A stretch of 64,000 nucleotides of DNA, taken from Pannonibacter tanglangensis. GTDB lineage: Bacteria; Pseudomonadota; Alphaproteobacteria; Rhizobiales; Stappiaceae. The stretch lies in the NCBI RefSeq assembly GCF_009915685.1, contig NZ_JAABLP010000001.1. One strand, written 5' to 3'. The notes under the pieces are model-generated. The model saw only the letters and a list, made by a program, of their open reading frames with translations, was not told where the DNA came from and made no database searches. Of the stretch, positions 25,443 through 33,901 are shown in pieces (the stretch's first letter is position 1; each line of letters opens with the position of its first letter). The position numbers and the translations under genes were made by a program.

Positions 25443-26108
25443 ATGCGCATCCTCATCGCAGAAGACGATCCCCGGATTGCGGGCGACATCACGGCGGCGC
25501 TGGAGGCAAGCGGCTATGTCGTCACGCTGGCCCGCACGGGCGAGGACGCCTGGTTTCTCGGCGACACGGAACCCTTCGACCTGATCATCCTCGATCTCGG
25601 CCTGCCGCGCCTTGACGGACTGACGGTGCTGCGGCGCTGGCGCGCCGGCGGCCTGACGGTGCCGGTGCTGATCCTCACCGCCCGCGGTGCCTGGTCGGAG
25701 CGGGTGGAAGGCATCGATGCCGGGGCGGACGACTACCTGCCCAAGCCGTTCCACATGGAAGAGCTTCTGGCCCGGGCCCGCGCCCTGATCCGCCGGGCCG
25801 CCGGCGTGGCAAGCCCCGTGATCAGTGCCGGCCCGCTCACCCTCGACACAAGGCAGATGCGGGTGATGCGCGGCGCGGTGCCGCTGAACCTTACCCCGCT
25901 GGAGTACCGGCTGACCTCGTTTCTCATCCATCACATGGGCCGCGTCGTGCCGGCGGGCGAGTTGCTCGATCATCTTTACGGCGACGAGGACGCCCGCGAC
26001 GCCAATGCGCTGGAGGCGCTGGTCACGCGCCTCAGGCGCAAGCTCGGGCCGGACGTGATCGAGACCCGGCGCGGTTTCGGCTATGTCATTGCAGGTGACG
26101 GCTCATGA
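25443..26108 (+). CDS. OmpR-family response regulator (FeuP-like)
   Basis: 221 residues: receiver domain (1-115) with acidic pocket EDD, phosphoacceptor Asp51 (LIILDLGLP), Thr79 and Lys101 (YLPKPF), and a C-terminal winged-helix Trans_reg_C domain (about 125-218) ending VIETRRGFGYVI. Its start touches the PepSY stop and its stop overlaps the kinase start (ATGA), giving a strict PepSY-regulator-kinase operon. It is a plausible binder of the phased TGTCAG repeat at 25084-25100. Confidence 0.95.
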   Translation: MRILIAEDDPRIAGDITAALEASGYVVTLARTGEDAWFLGDTEPFDLIILDLGLPRLDGLTVLRRWRAGGLTVPVLILTARGAWSERVEGIDAGADDYLPKPFHMEELLARARALIRRAAGVASPVISAGPLTLDTRQMRVMRGAVPLNLTPLEYRLTSFLIHHMGRVVPAGELLDHLYGDEDARDANALEALVTRLRRKLGPDVIETRRGFGYVIAGDGS

Positions 26109-27490
26109 CGCGCGGCTCGCTGCGCCTGCGCCTGATGCTGGCGGGGGCCGTCTCCATCCTTGTCGCGCTTGCGGCAGCGGCCTTCGGCATGGTGCTGCTG
26201 TTTTCCCAGCACGTCGAACGGCGGGCCCATGCCGCGCTCGACCTGCAGATGGAACAGCTTCTGGCGAGCCTCGACCGGGATCCGGCCACCGGCCTCCTCG
26301 TGGTCACCCGTCCGGCCCCGGATCCCCGCTTCGGCACGCCCCTGTCGGGGCTGTACTGGCAAATCGAGGGCGCGGGCATCCTGGAACGGTCGCGCTCGCT
26401 CTGGGACAGCACGCTGACCCTGCCGCCGGACGCTGCCCGTCCGGCCATCGAGGCGCACCAGTACCAGCTGGCGGGGCCCGCCGGCGAAACCCTGGTCGTC
26501 TCGGAGCGCCACGTCACCTTGCCCGCGCGGCTTGGCGGGACGGGGATCCGGATTGCCGTGGCGCAGGACAGCGCCGACCTTGCCGCGGCCACCCGCGACT
26601 TCGCCTATGACCTCCTGCCCTATCTGGCCCTGCTCGCGCTGGTGCTGATGCTGGCGGCGCATGTGCAGGTGCAGGTCGGCCTCAGTCCGCTTGGCCGGGT
26701 GCGGCAGCGGCTGGCCGCCATCCGCACGGACCCGGAGGCGAGTTTCGGCAAGGATTTTCCGGAGGAGGTGCAGCCGATCGGCGAGGCCATCGACCAGTTG
26801 CTCGAGGCACGGCGGCAGCAGATCACCCGCGCCCGCCAGCGGGCGGAGGATCTCGCCCATGGGCTCAAGACGCCGCTGCAGGTGCTCTTCGGTGACGCCA
26901 GCCGGCTCCGGCAGCAGGGGCAGGCGGAGCTGGCCGAGGACATCCGCAGCCTTGCCGAGACCATGTCCCGCCATGTGGAGCGGGAACTGGCGCAGGCGCG
27001 CCTCGCCGCCGGCGCGCGGGCGCTGAGCTGCGATGCTGCCACGGTGGCCGCGCAGGTGATCGCCGTCGTGCAACGCAGTCCCGACGGCCAGCGCCTGACC
27101 TTTGATCTTGGGGGGGCCGCGCCGCTGCTCCTGCGCATCGACCCGGCCGACCTTGCCGAAGCCCTCGGCATCCTGCTCGAGAACGCCAGTCGTCATGCCG
27201 CAGGCCGCGTCGTGATCACCCTTGCCGGGGGAGAGGCGGACCAGGGCAGCCTCACCATCCGCGACGACGGGCCCGGCATTGATCCGGACCGCATCGACAG
27301 GCTGCTCGAACGCGGCGCCCGGCTCGACACCTCGGCCGCCGGCACCGGGCTCGGCCTTGCCATCCTGCAAGACATCGTCAAGGCCTGGTCGGGTACGCTG
27401 GTGATCGTCAACCACCCGGAGGGCGGTCTGTCGGTCACGGTCACCCTGCCCCGCGCGGGTTCCGCACCCGTTACAGCCTTTCCGGCCTGA
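26105..27490 (+). CDS. Membrane sensor histidine kinase (FeuQ/PhoQ-like)
   Basis: 461 residues: membrane helix (about 10-32), periplasmic sensor domain (about 35-168), second membrane helix (about 172-192), HAMP-like linker, and a kinase core with H box LAHGLKTPLQVL (His252), N box ILLENASRHA, DDGPGIDPD and GTGLGLAIL. The HGLKTPL H-box is the form found in PhoQ- and FeuQ-type kinases. Coupled to its regulator by a 4-bp overlap. The periplasmic PepSY protein encoded two genes earlier is the obvious candidate for a sensor-domain partner. Confidence 0.94.
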   Translation: MTRGSLRLRLMLAGAVSILVALAAAAFGMVLLFSQHVERRAHAALDLQMEQLLASLDRDPATGLLVVTRPAPDPRFGTPLSGLYWQIEGAGILERSRSLWDSTLTLPPDAARPAIEAHQYQLAGPAGETLVVSERHVTLPARLGGTGIRIAVAQDSADLAAATRDFAYDLLPYLALLALVLMLAAHVQVQVGLSPLGRVRQRLAAIRTDPEASFGKDFPEEVQPIGEAIDQLLEARRQQITRARQRAEDLAHGLKTPLQVLFGDASRLRQQGQAELAEDIRSLAETMSRHVERELAQARLAAGARALSCDAATVAAQVIAVVQRSPDGQRLTFDLGGAAPLLLRIDPADLAEALGILLENASRHAAGRVVITLAGGEADQGSLTIRDDGPGIDPDRIDRLLERGARLDTSAAGTGLGLAILQDIVKAWSGTLVIVNHPEGGLSVTVTLPRAGSAPVTAFPA

Positions 27491-27543
27491 TCCCCGGGCG
27501 GCAGACCCTTGCCAAGCCCTGCGAAACAACCTACCTCGGCGCC

Positions 27544-29628
27544 ATGACCAAGACCGTTCTTCCTCCGCGCGCGGAAGCGCGCCCCCTCACCCTGACCACC
27601 CACGGCATCACCCGCCAGGACGACTACGCCTGGCTCAGGGCCGACAACTGGCAGGAGGTCATGCGGGATCCGTCCGTCCTGGCGGCCGACATCCGGGCCT
27701 ATCTGGAGGCCGAGAACGCCTATCTCGAGGCGCAGATGGCGCCGACGAAGGCGCTGCAAGACACGCTCTTTGCCGAGATGAAGGGCCGCATCAAGGAAGA
27801 CGACAGCTCCGTGCCGATGCCGGACGGGCCGTATGAGTACGGCCTGCGCTATGTGACCGGCGGCCAGCATCCGCTGCTGACCCGGACCCCGCGCGGTGGC
27901 GGCGACGAACAGATCCTCGTCGACGGCGACAAGGAAGCTGCGGGCAAGGCCTATTTCAAGCTCGCTGGCGCCACCCATGCGCCCGATCACAGCCGCCTGG
28001 CCTGGGCCTATGACGACAAGGGCTCGGAGTTCTACACCCTCAAGCTGCGGGACATGGCGACCGGGGCGGACATGGCCACCGTGATCGAGGACACCGCCGG
28101 CGGCGGCGTGTTCTCCGCCTGCGGCCGCTACCTCTTCTACATCCGCGTCGATGCCAACCACCGGCCGTCGAAACTCTTCCGCCACGAGATCGGCACTGAT
28201 CCGGCGGCGGACGTGCTGGTCTACGAGGAGGCCGATGCCGGCTTCTTCATGGGCGTCGGCAAGACCCAGTCGGGCAGCCACATCGTCATCGACATCCATG
28301 ACCACGAGACCTCCGAGGTCCATGTCATTCCCGCGGACGCCCCGACCAGCGCGCCGCGCCTGATCGCGGCCCGCCAGACGGCGGTCGAGTATTCCGTCGA
28401 CGAGAGCGGTGGCCGCTTCTACATCCTCACCAACGCCGACGATGCGGAAGACTTCAAGATCGTCACCGCGCCGGCGAGCGATCCGGGCCGGGCCAACTGG
28501 CGCGATCTGGTGCCGCACAAGGGCGGCCGGCTGATCCTGTCGGTCACCGCCTACAAGGACTTCATCGTCCGTCTGGAGCGCGAGGACGGGCTGCCGCGCA
28601 TCGTCGTGCGCCGGCTGGTGGATGCCGTCGAACACGCGATTGCCTTCGACGAGGAGGCCTACTCGCTGGGTCTTTCGGATGGCTACGAGTTCGACACCAG
28701 CCTGATCCGCTTCACCTATTCCTCGATGACGACGCCGTCGCGCACCTATGACTACGATGTCGAGACGCGCCAGCGGACCCTGCGCAAGGAACAGGTGGTT
28801 CCCTCGGGCCATGACCCGGCCAACTATGTCACCCGCCGCCTGCAGGCCCGCGCGGCCGATGGCGAGCTGGTGCCGGTGTCGGTGCTCTACCGCAAGGACA
28901 CGCCGCTCGACGGTTCCGCGCCGTGCCTGCTCTATGGCTATGGCTCCTATGGCATCTCGATCCCGGCGAGCTTCAACACCAACTGCCTCAGCCTCGTCGA
29001 CCGGGGCTTCGTCTATGCCATCGCCCACATCCGCGGCGGCAAGGAAAAGGGCTATGCCTGGTATTCGAAGGGCCGGCGCGAGTTCAAGCGCAACACCTTC
29101 ACCGATTTCCTCGCCGCAGCCGACCATCTCGTCGGCGAAGGCTTCACCGCGCATGAGCGCATCGTCGCGCAGGGCGGCTCGGCCGGCGGCATGCTGATGG
29201 GCGCGGTGGCGAACATGGGCGGCGAGAAGTTCGGCGGCATCATTGCCGAGGTGCCCTTCGTCGACGTGCTCAACACCATGCTCGACGACACGCTGCCCCT
29301 GACCCCGCCAGAATGGCCGGAATGGGGCAACCCGATCGCCAGCCGCGAGGCCTATGACTACATCGCCGGCTACTCGCCCTATGACAATGTCACGGCAAAG
29401 GCCTATCCGGCGATCCTGGCGGTGGGTGGCCTGACCGACCCGCGCGTGACCTACTGGGAGCCGGCCAAGTGGGTGGCCCGCCTGCGCGCGGTCAAGACCG
29501 GCGACAGCCTCCTGATGCTGAAGACCAACATGGAGGCCGGACACGGCGGTGCCTCCGGCCGGTTCGACCGGCTGAAGGAAGTGGCGCTGGTCCAGGCCTT
29601 CGCCCTCAAGGTGACCGGACGGGCCTGA
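27544..29628 (+). CDS. Oligopeptidase B (S9A serine peptidase)
   Basis: 694-residue prolyl-oligopeptidase family enzyme: N-terminal seven-bladed beta-propeller (about 70-400) and C-terminal alpha/beta-hydrolase with nucleophile Ser546 in GGSAGGML and catalytic His667 in EAGHGGASGR. The YGYGSYG and RGGKEKG segments are typical of oligopeptidase B, which cleaves short peptides after basic residues in the cytosol or periplasm. No signal peptide is seen, so cytosolic. Stand-alone gene 53 bp after the kinase. Confidence 0.93.
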   Translation: MTKTVLPPRAEARPLTLTTHGITRQDDYAWLRADNWQEVMRDPSVLAADIRAYLEAENAYLEAQMAPTKALQDTLFAEMKGRIKEDDSSVPMPDGPYEYGLRYVTGGQHPLLTRTPRGGGDEQILVDGDKEAAGKAYFKLAGATHAPDHSRLAWAYDDKGSEFYTLKLRDMATGADMATVIEDTAGGGVFSACGRYLFYIRVDANHRPSKLFRHEIGTDPAADVLVYEEADAGFFMGVGKTQSGSHIVIDIHDHETSEVHVIPADAPTSAPRLIAARQTAVEYSVDESGGRFYILTNADDAEDFKIVTAPASDPGRANWRDLVPHKGGRLILSVTAYKDFIVRLEREDGLPRIVVRRLVDAVEHAIAFDEEAYSLGLSDGYEFDTSLIRFTYSSMTTPSRTYDYDVETRQRTLRKEQVVPSGHDPANYVTRRLQARAADGELVPVSVLYRKDTPLDGSAPCLLYGYGSYGISIPASFNTNCLSLVDRGFVYAIAHIRGGKEKGYAWYSKGRREFKRNTFTDFLAAADHLVGEGFTAHERIVAQGGSAGGMLMGAVANMGGEKFGGIIAEVPFVDVLNTMLDDTLPLTPPEWPEWGNPIASREAYDYIAGYSPYDNVTAKAYPAILAVGGLTDPRVTYWEPAKWVARLRAVKTGDSLLMLKTNMEAGHGGASGRFDRLKEVALVQAFALKVTGRA

Positions 29629-29756
29629 GCCCGTCCCGCGCCTTTTCCCGCGAAATTCCTGCGATCACTCCTCTGTGACTTCCGCGTTACCGGCCGCATC
29701 CTCTTCTATGGAGGGGCGGACCGGTGTCGCGCAGGTTTGCATCGAGGGAGATTTGC

Positions 29757-30212
29757 ATGAAGAGTTTTGCCCTGGCCGCTGCGGCGGTTGCCCTGACCAT
29801 GTCCCTGTCTGCCGCCCAGGCCGCCGATGATCCGGTTGCCGCCCGCAAGGCCCTCATGCAGTCGGTGGCGGCCAGCGCCGCGCTGTCGGGCGGCATGATG
29901 AAGGGCGACATCGCCTATTCCCCGGCGGCCGGCCGGGCGGCGATCGTGTCGCTGAATGCGGCTGCGCTGTCCTTCGGAGCCTTCTTCCCGGCCGGCAGCG
30001 GCACGGCTGCCAACACCACCGCGAGCCCGAAGATCTGGGACGACGCGGCCGGGTTCTCGGCTGCGCTCGCCAAGTTCTCCGCCGCCACCGGCGCGGCCGC
30101 CCAGGCCTCCGGCAAGGATGGCCCGGCCGATGTCGACGCCTTCAAGGCCGCCGTCGGGCCGGTGCTGGCCAGCTGCAAGAGCTGCCACGAAGCCTATCGC
30201 GTGCAGAAGTAA
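29757..30212 (+). CDS. Class II c-type cytochrome (c'/c556-like)
   Basis: 151 residues: signal peptide (SFALAAAAVALTMSLSAAQA), a four-helix-bundle body and a C-terminal haem-binding CKSCH motif, the layout of cytochrome c' and c556. The near N-terminal RKALMQ segment supplies the usual Met ligand position of c556. A GAGGGAG ribosome site precedes ATG 29757, which is preferred to 29724. It lies 19 bp before a diheme cytochrome gene and is surely co-transcribed with it, forming a periplasmic electron-transfer pair. Confidence 0.92.
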   Translation: MKSFALAAAAVALTMSLSAAQAADDPVAARKALMQSVAASAALSGGMMKGDIAYSPAAGRAAIVSLNAAALSFGAFFPAGSGTAANTTASPKIWDDAAGFSAALAKFSAATGAAAQASGKDGPADVDAFKAAVGPVLASCKSCHEAYRVQK

Positions 30213-30231
30213 CCGGTCCGGGGACGCGGGG

Positions 30232-31149
30232 ATGCGTGGCAAGATCCTGACCCTGGCCCTCGCGGTCGTGGCAGCCGGGGCCGCAGGGGCCTGGCTCGTC
30301 ACGGCCCCGCGTCCCCTCCCCCCGGCCGTGCTTGCCGCCTTGCCCGAGGGCGATGCCGCACGCGGTGAAGCCGTCTTCCACGCCGGCGGCTGCGCATCCT
30401 GCCATGCGGCCCCCGGGGCGACCGGCGAGGACAAGCTGCGGCTTGGCGGCGGGCTCCGGCTCACCACGCCGTTCGGCACCTTCGTCGCGCCCAACATCTC
30501 GCCCGACGCCACCGATGGCATCGGCGGCTGGACCCGGGCCGACTTTGCCAATGCCATGCTGGCGGGCGTGTCGCCGTCCGGGGAGCACTATTACCCGGCC
30601 TTTCCCTACACGTCCTACGCCCGGATGACGCCCGGCGACGTGATGGATCTCTTTGCCTACATGCTGGCGCTGCCCGCCGTCGCCGGCCGGGCGCCGGCGC
30701 ACGAGCTCTCCTTCCCTTTCAGCGTTCGCCAGGGCGTCGGCGTCTGGAAGCTCGCCAATCTCGATCCTGCCCCGGTCGTTCCGGTGCCGGCGGGCAACGC
30801 CGAGCTGGACCGCGGGCGCTATCTGGTGGAAGGCCCCGGCCATTGCGGCGAATGCCACACCCCGCGCGACGGGCTCGGCGGTCTGGACCGCAGCCGCTGG
30901 CTGGCGGGCGCAGCGGCGGCCACCGGCGCGGGCCGCATTCCCAACATCACCGGCGGCGAGGGGGGCATCGGCGACTGGAGTGCCGCCGACATTGCCTATT
31001 ACCTCGAGACGGGCTTCACGCCCGAGTTTGATTCCGTCGGTGGCGAGATGGTGCCGGTGCAGGAAAACATGGCCCGGCTCACGCCGGAGGACCGCATGGC
31101 CATCGCGGCCTACCTGAAGGCGGTCCCGGCGCTGCCGGATGCCCGCTGA
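30232..31149 (+). CDS. Periplasmic diheme c-type cytochrome
   Basis: 305 residues with an N-terminal signal or anchor helix (GKILTLALAVVAAGAAGAWLV) and two class I cytochrome c domains: haem motif CASCH in the first (about residue 52) and CGECH in the second (about 205). Methionine ligands are available in FPYTSYARM and VPVQENMARL. The sequence resembles the cytochrome subunits of alcohol or gluconate dehydrogenases, but no dehydrogenase gene is adjacent. Likely partner of the upstream c556-like cytochrome. Confidence 0.93.
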   Translation: MRGKILTLALAVVAAGAAGAWLVTAPRPLPPAVLAALPEGDAARGEAVFHAGGCASCHAAPGATGEDKLRLGGGLRLTTPFGTFVAPNISPDATDGIGGWTRADFANAMLAGVSPSGEHYYPAFPYTSYARMTPGDVMDLFAYMLALPAVAGRAPAHELSFPFSVRQGVGVWKLANLDPAPVVPVPAGNAELDRGRYLVEGPGHCGECHTPRDGLGGLDRSRWLAGAAAATGAGRIPNITGGEGGIGDWSAADIAYYLETGFTPEFDSVGGEMVPVQENMARLTPEDRMAIAAYLKAVPALPDAR

Positions 31150-31256
31150 CCCTTTCCCGGCTGTGTAATCTGGCTGTTGCAGCCCTCGCTTAAGCCTCCA
31201 GGCACCGTGGCGCCCCGGGCGTCGCGCGTCCCGATCCTCGAGCCTGGGAGGCTTCC

Positions 31257-32576
31257 TTGCGTCTTCTCCTCACCGCCGGTCTGCTCATGACCACCTGCCT
31301 TAGCGCCGCTGCGCAGCAGGAATTCACCGCCACGCTCGCCGGCCATGCCGTCCTGCCGGCCAGGACCTTCGTCGCCGCCCCGGCCGATGCCCCGGCCGTG
31401 CTGCAGACCTCCGGCAAGTTCACCGGCAAGACCCCGGTGCGGATCACCACGGAAGCCGGCACGGGCGAGACCCTGCCGATCAAGGGCCAGCCGGTGCAGG
31501 GCTTTTCCGGCATCAAGTCGCTCGGCAACGGCACCTTCCTCGTCGGCTCCGACAACGGCTTCGGCTCGAAGCTGAACTCGCCGGACGCGATGCTGATGTT
31601 CCACGAGGTCAAGCCGGACTTCGCCACGGGCTCCGTCCAGGTCGTCAAGACCACCTTCCTGTCCGACCCGTCCAGGATCGTCCCCTTCGTCATCTCCGGC
31701 GAGGCGACCGACACCCGCTACCTGACCGGCGCCGACTTCGACCTCGAGGGTTTCCAGCCGGTGGGCGACAAGCTCTACATCGGTGAGGAATTCGGCCCCT
31801 ACGTCATCTCCGTCGATCGCGCCACCGGCAAGGTCCTGTCGTTCAACGAGACCGAAGCCAACGGCGGCAAGGTCCGCTCCCCGGATCATTTCGCCGTCAA
31901 CGTGCCGAACCCGGACGGCAAGATGCCGGAACTCAACCTGAAGCGCTCCAAGGGCTACGAAGGCTTTGCCGCAGCTCCGGACGGCTCCAGGCTCTACGCC
32001 CTGGCCGAAGGCCCGATGTGGAACGTCGAGAAGGCCGCCTACGAGACCGTTGACGGCAACGAAGCCGCCTCGATCCTCGAGTTCGACACCGCCTCCAACA
32101 CCTGGACCGGCCGCAGCTGGCTCTACCGCTTCGAGGCCAACGGCCACGCCATCGGCGACTTCAACATGATCGACGCCACCCGCGGCCTGATCATCGAGCG
32201 CGACAACGGCGAAGGCGATGCCGAACTGGCCTGCAAGGACGGCGCCACCACAGGCTGCTTCAAGTCCCCCGCCAAGTTCAAGCGCGTCTACCTTGTCGAC
32301 CTCGCCGTCGAGCCGGGCAAGCCGGTGCGCAAGATCGCCTACATCGACCTGATGAACATCAAGGACCCGAACGGCGTTGCCCGCCTCGGCAAGCGCGCCG
32401 ACGGCCGCTTCACCTTCCCGTTCTTCACCATCGAGAACGTCGACAAGGTGGATGACACCACGCTGATCGTCGCCAACGACAACAACTTCCCCTTCTCCAA
32501 GGGCCGTGCCGTTGACGCCATCGACAACAACGAGTTCATCCTCCTGAACGTCGGCGACTTCCTCAAGGCCCGGTAA
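31257..32576 (+). CDS. Secreted phytase-like/esterase-like beta-propeller protein
   Basis: 439-residue exported protein with signal peptide RLLLTAGLLMTTCLSAAAQ and a phytase-like (DUF, esterase-like activity of phytase) domain over most of the chain: QGFSGIKSLGNGTFLVGSDNGFG, FDLEGFQPVGDKLYIGEEFGPYV and YEGFAAAPDGSRLYALAEGP mark successive propeller blades. Substrate is not established; proteins of this group are often annotated as alkaline phosphatase- or phytase-like. It begins at TTG (31257) with GGGAGG 5 nt upstream, so the unusual start is well supported. Followed by a strong GC-rich hairpin. Confidence 0.88.
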   Translation: MRLLLTAGLLMTTCLSAAAQQEFTATLAGHAVLPARTFVAAPADAPAVLQTSGKFTGKTPVRITTEAGTGETLPIKGQPVQGFSGIKSLGNGTFLVGSDNGFGSKLNSPDAMLMFHEVKPDFATGSVQVVKTTFLSDPSRIVPFVISGEATDTRYLTGADFDLEGFQPVGDKLYIGEEFGPYVISVDRATGKVLSFNETEANGGKVRSPDHFAVNVPNPDGKMPELNLKRSKGYEGFAAAPDGSRLYALAEGPMWNVEKAAYETVDGNEAASILEFDTASNTWTGRSWLYRFEANGHAIGDFNMIDATRGLIIERDNGEGDAELACKDGATTGCFKSPAKFKRVYLVDLAVEPGKPVRKIAYIDLMNIKDPNGVARLGKRADGRFTFPFFTIENVDKVDDTTLIVANDNNFPFSKGRAVDAIDNNEFILLNVGDFLKAR

Positions 32577-32585
32577 GCCTCACCC

Positions 32586-32616
32586 GGCGGGCGGCGCCCC
32601 TCGGCCGCCGCCCGCC
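32586..32616 (+). terminator. GC-rich hairpin after the phytase-like gene
   Basis: Perfect 11-bp stem GGCGGGCGGCG / CGCCGCCCGCC with a 9-nt loop, starting 10 bp after the stop. There is no T-run, so termination would be weak or Rho-assisted; it may instead protect the mRNA end. Confidence 0.5.
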
Positions 32617-32627
32617 TCCCCCCACTC

Positions 32628-32676
32628 GTCATTCCGGACAAGGTGAGCACCAGCGAACCGCAGATCCGGAATCCAG
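32628..32676 (+). repeat. REP-like palindromic repeat
   Basis: Imperfect palindrome with arms ATTCCGGA (32631-32638) and TCCGGAAT (32665-32672) around a 26-base centre. The GTCATTCCGGACAAG...CAGATCCGGAATCCA form is a common intergenic repeat type in alphaproteobacteria. Its TCCGGA arms and CAGATCCGG segment recall the two better-preserved elements near 34.4-34.6 kb. Confidence 0.5.
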
Positions 32677-32791
32677 CGCATCTGTGCGAGCGCACGCGAG
32701 CCCCCTTCACCACCAGCCTGCGCATCTCCCCGGTCTGGCGTCCGCCTCCCTGCCGTGGCACCCTGCAGCCACTTCGAACAGGGAGCCCGTC

Positions 32792-33463
32792 ATGAGCATT
32801 CCGGCTCGCCACCCAGACATCGCCAGCCGTCTCGGCCTGTCGCACCTGAGCCCAGCCTCCGCCGATCTGCTTGCCCGCGGTGCCCGCGAAATCGTGCTGC
32901 CACGCGGAACCACCGTGTTCTCTCCCGGCCAGGCTTGCCCCGGCTGGATCCTCGTCGAAACCGGCTCGGTCCGCGTCATGATGACGGCCGACACCGGCCG
33001 CGAGATCCTGCTCTACCGCGTCAAGCCCGGCGAAAGCTGCCTGCTCACCACCTCCTGCCTGTTCGGCGAGGAGCCCTATGCCGCAACCGGACAGACCGAA
33101 ACCGACGTGACCGCGCTGGTGCTGCCGGCCTCCACCGTGTTCCATCTGGTGGAGAGCGAACCGGAGTTCCGCCGGCTCGTCTTCTCAGGCTTCGGCCAGC
33201 GCATCGGCACCATTCTCAAGACCATGGAAGACGCCATCTTCCACCGGATAGAGCCGCGCCTCGCCCGCCTGCTGCTCGCGCGGGCCGATGCGGAGGGCAA
33301 GCTCGATGCCACCCAGGCCGACATCGCCAGTGATCTTGGCTCGGCGCGCGAAGTCATCGCCCGCCATCTCGGCCGCCTCGCAGACGACGGGATTCTGGCG
33401 AAGGACCGCGGCCACATCACGATCCTCGACCGCGCCGCCATTGCCCGCCTTGCGGCGGAGTGA
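32792..33463 (+). CDS. Crp/Fnr-family transcriptional regulator
   Basis: 223 residues: cyclic-nucleotide-binding-like N-terminal domain (about 20-140) and a Crp-type winged helix (about 150-218; TQADIASDLGSAREVIARHLGRLADDGIL). It lacks the N-terminal Cys cluster of Fnr and instead has the ESCLLTTSCLFGEEPY segment with two cysteines, a motif shared by Crp/Fnr members linked to DUF2892 or rhodanese genes. A thiol- or persulfide-sensing role is inference. GGGAGC ribosome site before ATG 32792. The next gene is a DUF2892 protein with a palindromic site between them. Confidence 0.9.
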   Translation: MSIPARHPDIASRLGLSHLSPASADLLARGAREIVLPRGTTVFSPGQACPGWILVETGSVRVMMTADTGREILLYRVKPGESCLLTTSCLFGEEPYAATGQTETDVTALVLPASTVFHLVESEPEFRRLVFSGFGQRIGTILKTMEDAIFHRIEPRLARLLLARADAEGKLDATQADIASDLGSAREVIARHLGRLADDGILAKDRGHITILDRAAIARLAAE

Positions 33464-33501
33464 CGCGTCATCTGCCTGTTTGTTCCGACGGTGGGCCTCA
33501 A

Positions 33502-33516
33502 TGTGACCTAGTCACA
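33502..33516. promoter_or_regulatory. Crp/Fnr-type palindrome
   Basis: TGTGACCTAGTCACA is a perfect TGTGAC-N3-GTCACA palindrome, similar to CRP half-sites TGTGA/TCACA but with 5 instead of 6 bases between them. It lies 81 bp before the DUF2892 start, with a possible -10 (TAGAGT) about 22 bp after it; it is placed as expected for activation by the adjacent regulator. Confidence 0.65.
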
Positions 33517-33596
33517 GACCCCTCCCCCCTGCCCTCGCTAGAGTGAGGTCATTCAGCGCGATCTGCGCTGTCAGGGATTGGAACAGGGGACGAGAC

Positions 33597-33797
33597 ATGA
33601 GCGTCAATATGGGAAGCATCGACCGGCTGTTGCGGGTCATCTTGGGTCTGGCCCTTCTGGCCTTCGCCGTCTTTGGCCCGGCAGACATCGCCTGGAAGCG
33701 GGTCGGCTATATCGGCGTCGTGCCGCTGCTCACCGCCGCCGTCGGCTGGTGCCCGGCCTACACAATCCTCGGAATCCAGACCTGCAAGGCGGCCTGA
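33597..33797 (+). CDS. DUF2892 small membrane protein
   Basis: 66 residues: N-terminal SVNMGSIDRLLRVILGLALLAF, two membrane helices and the signature GWCPAYTILGIQTC with two conserved cysteines. DUF2892 domains also form the membrane part of YgaP-type rhodaneses and commonly accompany sulfur-handling or redox-regulated genes. Its own function is not known. Probably the target of the upstream Crp/Fnr regulator (palindrome at 33502-33516). Confidence 0.9.
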   Translation: MSVNMGSIDRLLRVILGLALLAFAVFGPADIAWKRVGYIGVVPLLTAAVGWCPAYTILGIQTCKAA

Positions 33798-33901
33798 TCC
33801 GGCATTGAGCTTCAAGGCGCGCTGCAACTCCATCACCGCGCCTTGATCCGGAACGGGAAGCCGGATCTGCCCCATGGTCCGGCTCCCCGTGTCCGGCTGT
33901 C

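Noticed and set aside
27193..29544. A 783-residue minus-strand frame opposite oligopeptidase B
   Set aside because: Antisense to a gene with clear catalytic motifs.
33502..33516. Reading the palindrome as a canonical CRP site (TGTGA-N6-TCACA)
   Set aside because: The gap is five bases, not six; reported as a Crp/Fnr-type palindrome only.
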